From assembly GCA_016284115.1 (NCBI GenBank), contig JAEEOD010000388.1:1-5141 (forward strand): DNA of 5,141 nucleotides, written 5' to 3'. The notes under the pieces are model-generated. The model saw only the letters and a program-made list of their open reading frames with translations, did not search any database and was not told the DNA's origin. Shown here piece by piece: positions 4,880 to 5,141 of the stretch. The translations under genes were made by a program, and so were the position numbers. The stretch is from Bacteroidaceae bacterium. Its GTDB lineage: Bacteria > Bacteroidota > Bacteroidia > Bacteroidales > Bacteroidaceae. Position 1 is the first letter of the stretch, and each line of letters begins with the position of its first letter.

Positions 4880-5141
4880 ATGATGAAAGAAAATCTGAAA
4901 CAGGACTTGTCGCTTGTAGCAGCAAATAAGTTGCATACAGCAATGGTGTACGAAAGTGCCCCCAACAAGCACGACGACAATTACTATCTTTCAATGATGA
5001 TGGAATGGCTGATGCCTTGGGTGGAAAAGACGGATGGCTTACAAGAATTGGCCGACTGGGAGATGAAACTGCCCGAAGTGATGATGGTGAAACTGCTCAA
5101 GTTGTGGCTTAGCGAGGATAACCGCGAAAAGCTTGACAAAG
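4880..5141 (+). CDS. 5' end of an unrecognised gene (partial)
   Basis: The frame is open from ATG 4880 to the window edge, 87 codons, starting MMKENLKQDLSLVAANKLH and continuing through YYLSMMMEWLMPWVEKTDG and a Leu/Lys-rich helix (VMMVKLLKLWLSEDN). The visible part is acidic, helical and rich in Met and Trp, with no signal peptide. I do not recognise the family. An in-frame ATG at 4844 would add 12 residues (MDFSKCNYKLFC), but it sits only about 10 nt from the predicted transcription start, so 4880 or 4883 is preferred. Codon use resembles the gene at 3769, which lies 172 bp upstream on the same strand. The two could be functionally linked, though this one seems to have its own promoter. Confidence 0.75.
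   Translation, partial: MMKENLKQDLSLVAANKLHTAMVYESAPNKHDDNYYLSMMMEWLMPWVEKTDGLQELADWEMKLPEVMMVKLLKLWLSEDNREKLDK

Noticed and set aside
4757..4972. Minus-strand 71-codon ORF
   Set aside because: It overlaps the much more convincing plus-strand gene at 4880 and shows no domain signature.
1..5141. tRNA, rRNA or insertion-sequence genes
   Set aside because: No cloverleaf-like segment, rRNA stretch or transposase-like protein was recognised on either strand.

Overview
The window looks like chromosomal DNA from a Bacteroidales bacterium (Bacteroides, Phocaeicola or Prevotella type). Three things point there. First, the minus strand carries a cassette typical of that order: an HU-HIG-type HU-like DNA-binding protein, a tiny 'smalltalk' protein and an N-acetylmuramoyl-L-alanine amidase. 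Second, two promoters match the Bacteroidetes sigma consensus (TTG/TTTG, a spacer of about 20, then TAnnTTTG). Third, most starts lack Shine-Dalgarno sequences. The genus cannot be fixed from the sequence alone.

Layout. Positions 1-387 (+) hold the 3' end of a gene whose product ends in a winged-helix domain. After 65 bp comes a 392-residue RES-domain protein (453-1631, +), visibly AT-richer than its neighbours and probably acquired; no Xre-type antitoxin is visible beside it. Positions 1632-1923 are AT-rich and contain a possible 41-codon ORF (1768-1893, +) and the terminator of the next operon. The minus-strand operon then runs HU-like protein (3196-2537), smalltalk (2469-2362), amidase (2349-1924) and hairpin terminator (1918-1892).

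Positions 3197-3768 are a 572-bp divergent regulatory region. It holds the HU promoter (minus, 3403-3370), a 24-bp near-palindrome (3310-3333), and a 10-codon leader ORF with an unusually strong Shine-Dalgarno. It also holds two CACGATTAAG direct repeats and a 60-bp cluster in which two direct repeats share one inverted partner arm. It ends with a strong plus-strand promoter (3692-3722). That promoter drives a 312-residue helical protein I do not recognise (3769-4707, +). A second unrecognised gene (4880 to the window end, +) follows.

How the genes may work together. HU-like protein, smalltalk and amidase are almost certainly one transcription unit with a long (about 165 nt) leader, plausibly controlled in that leader. 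The RES protein, if active, would deplete NAD+ as in RES-Xre toxins, but its missing antitoxin and long flanking extensions suggest a different arrangement. The genes at 3769 and 4880 may act with the HU cassette only in the sense of sharing the regulatory region. The most unexplained signals are the three-arm repeat at 3595-3654 and the HU leader.
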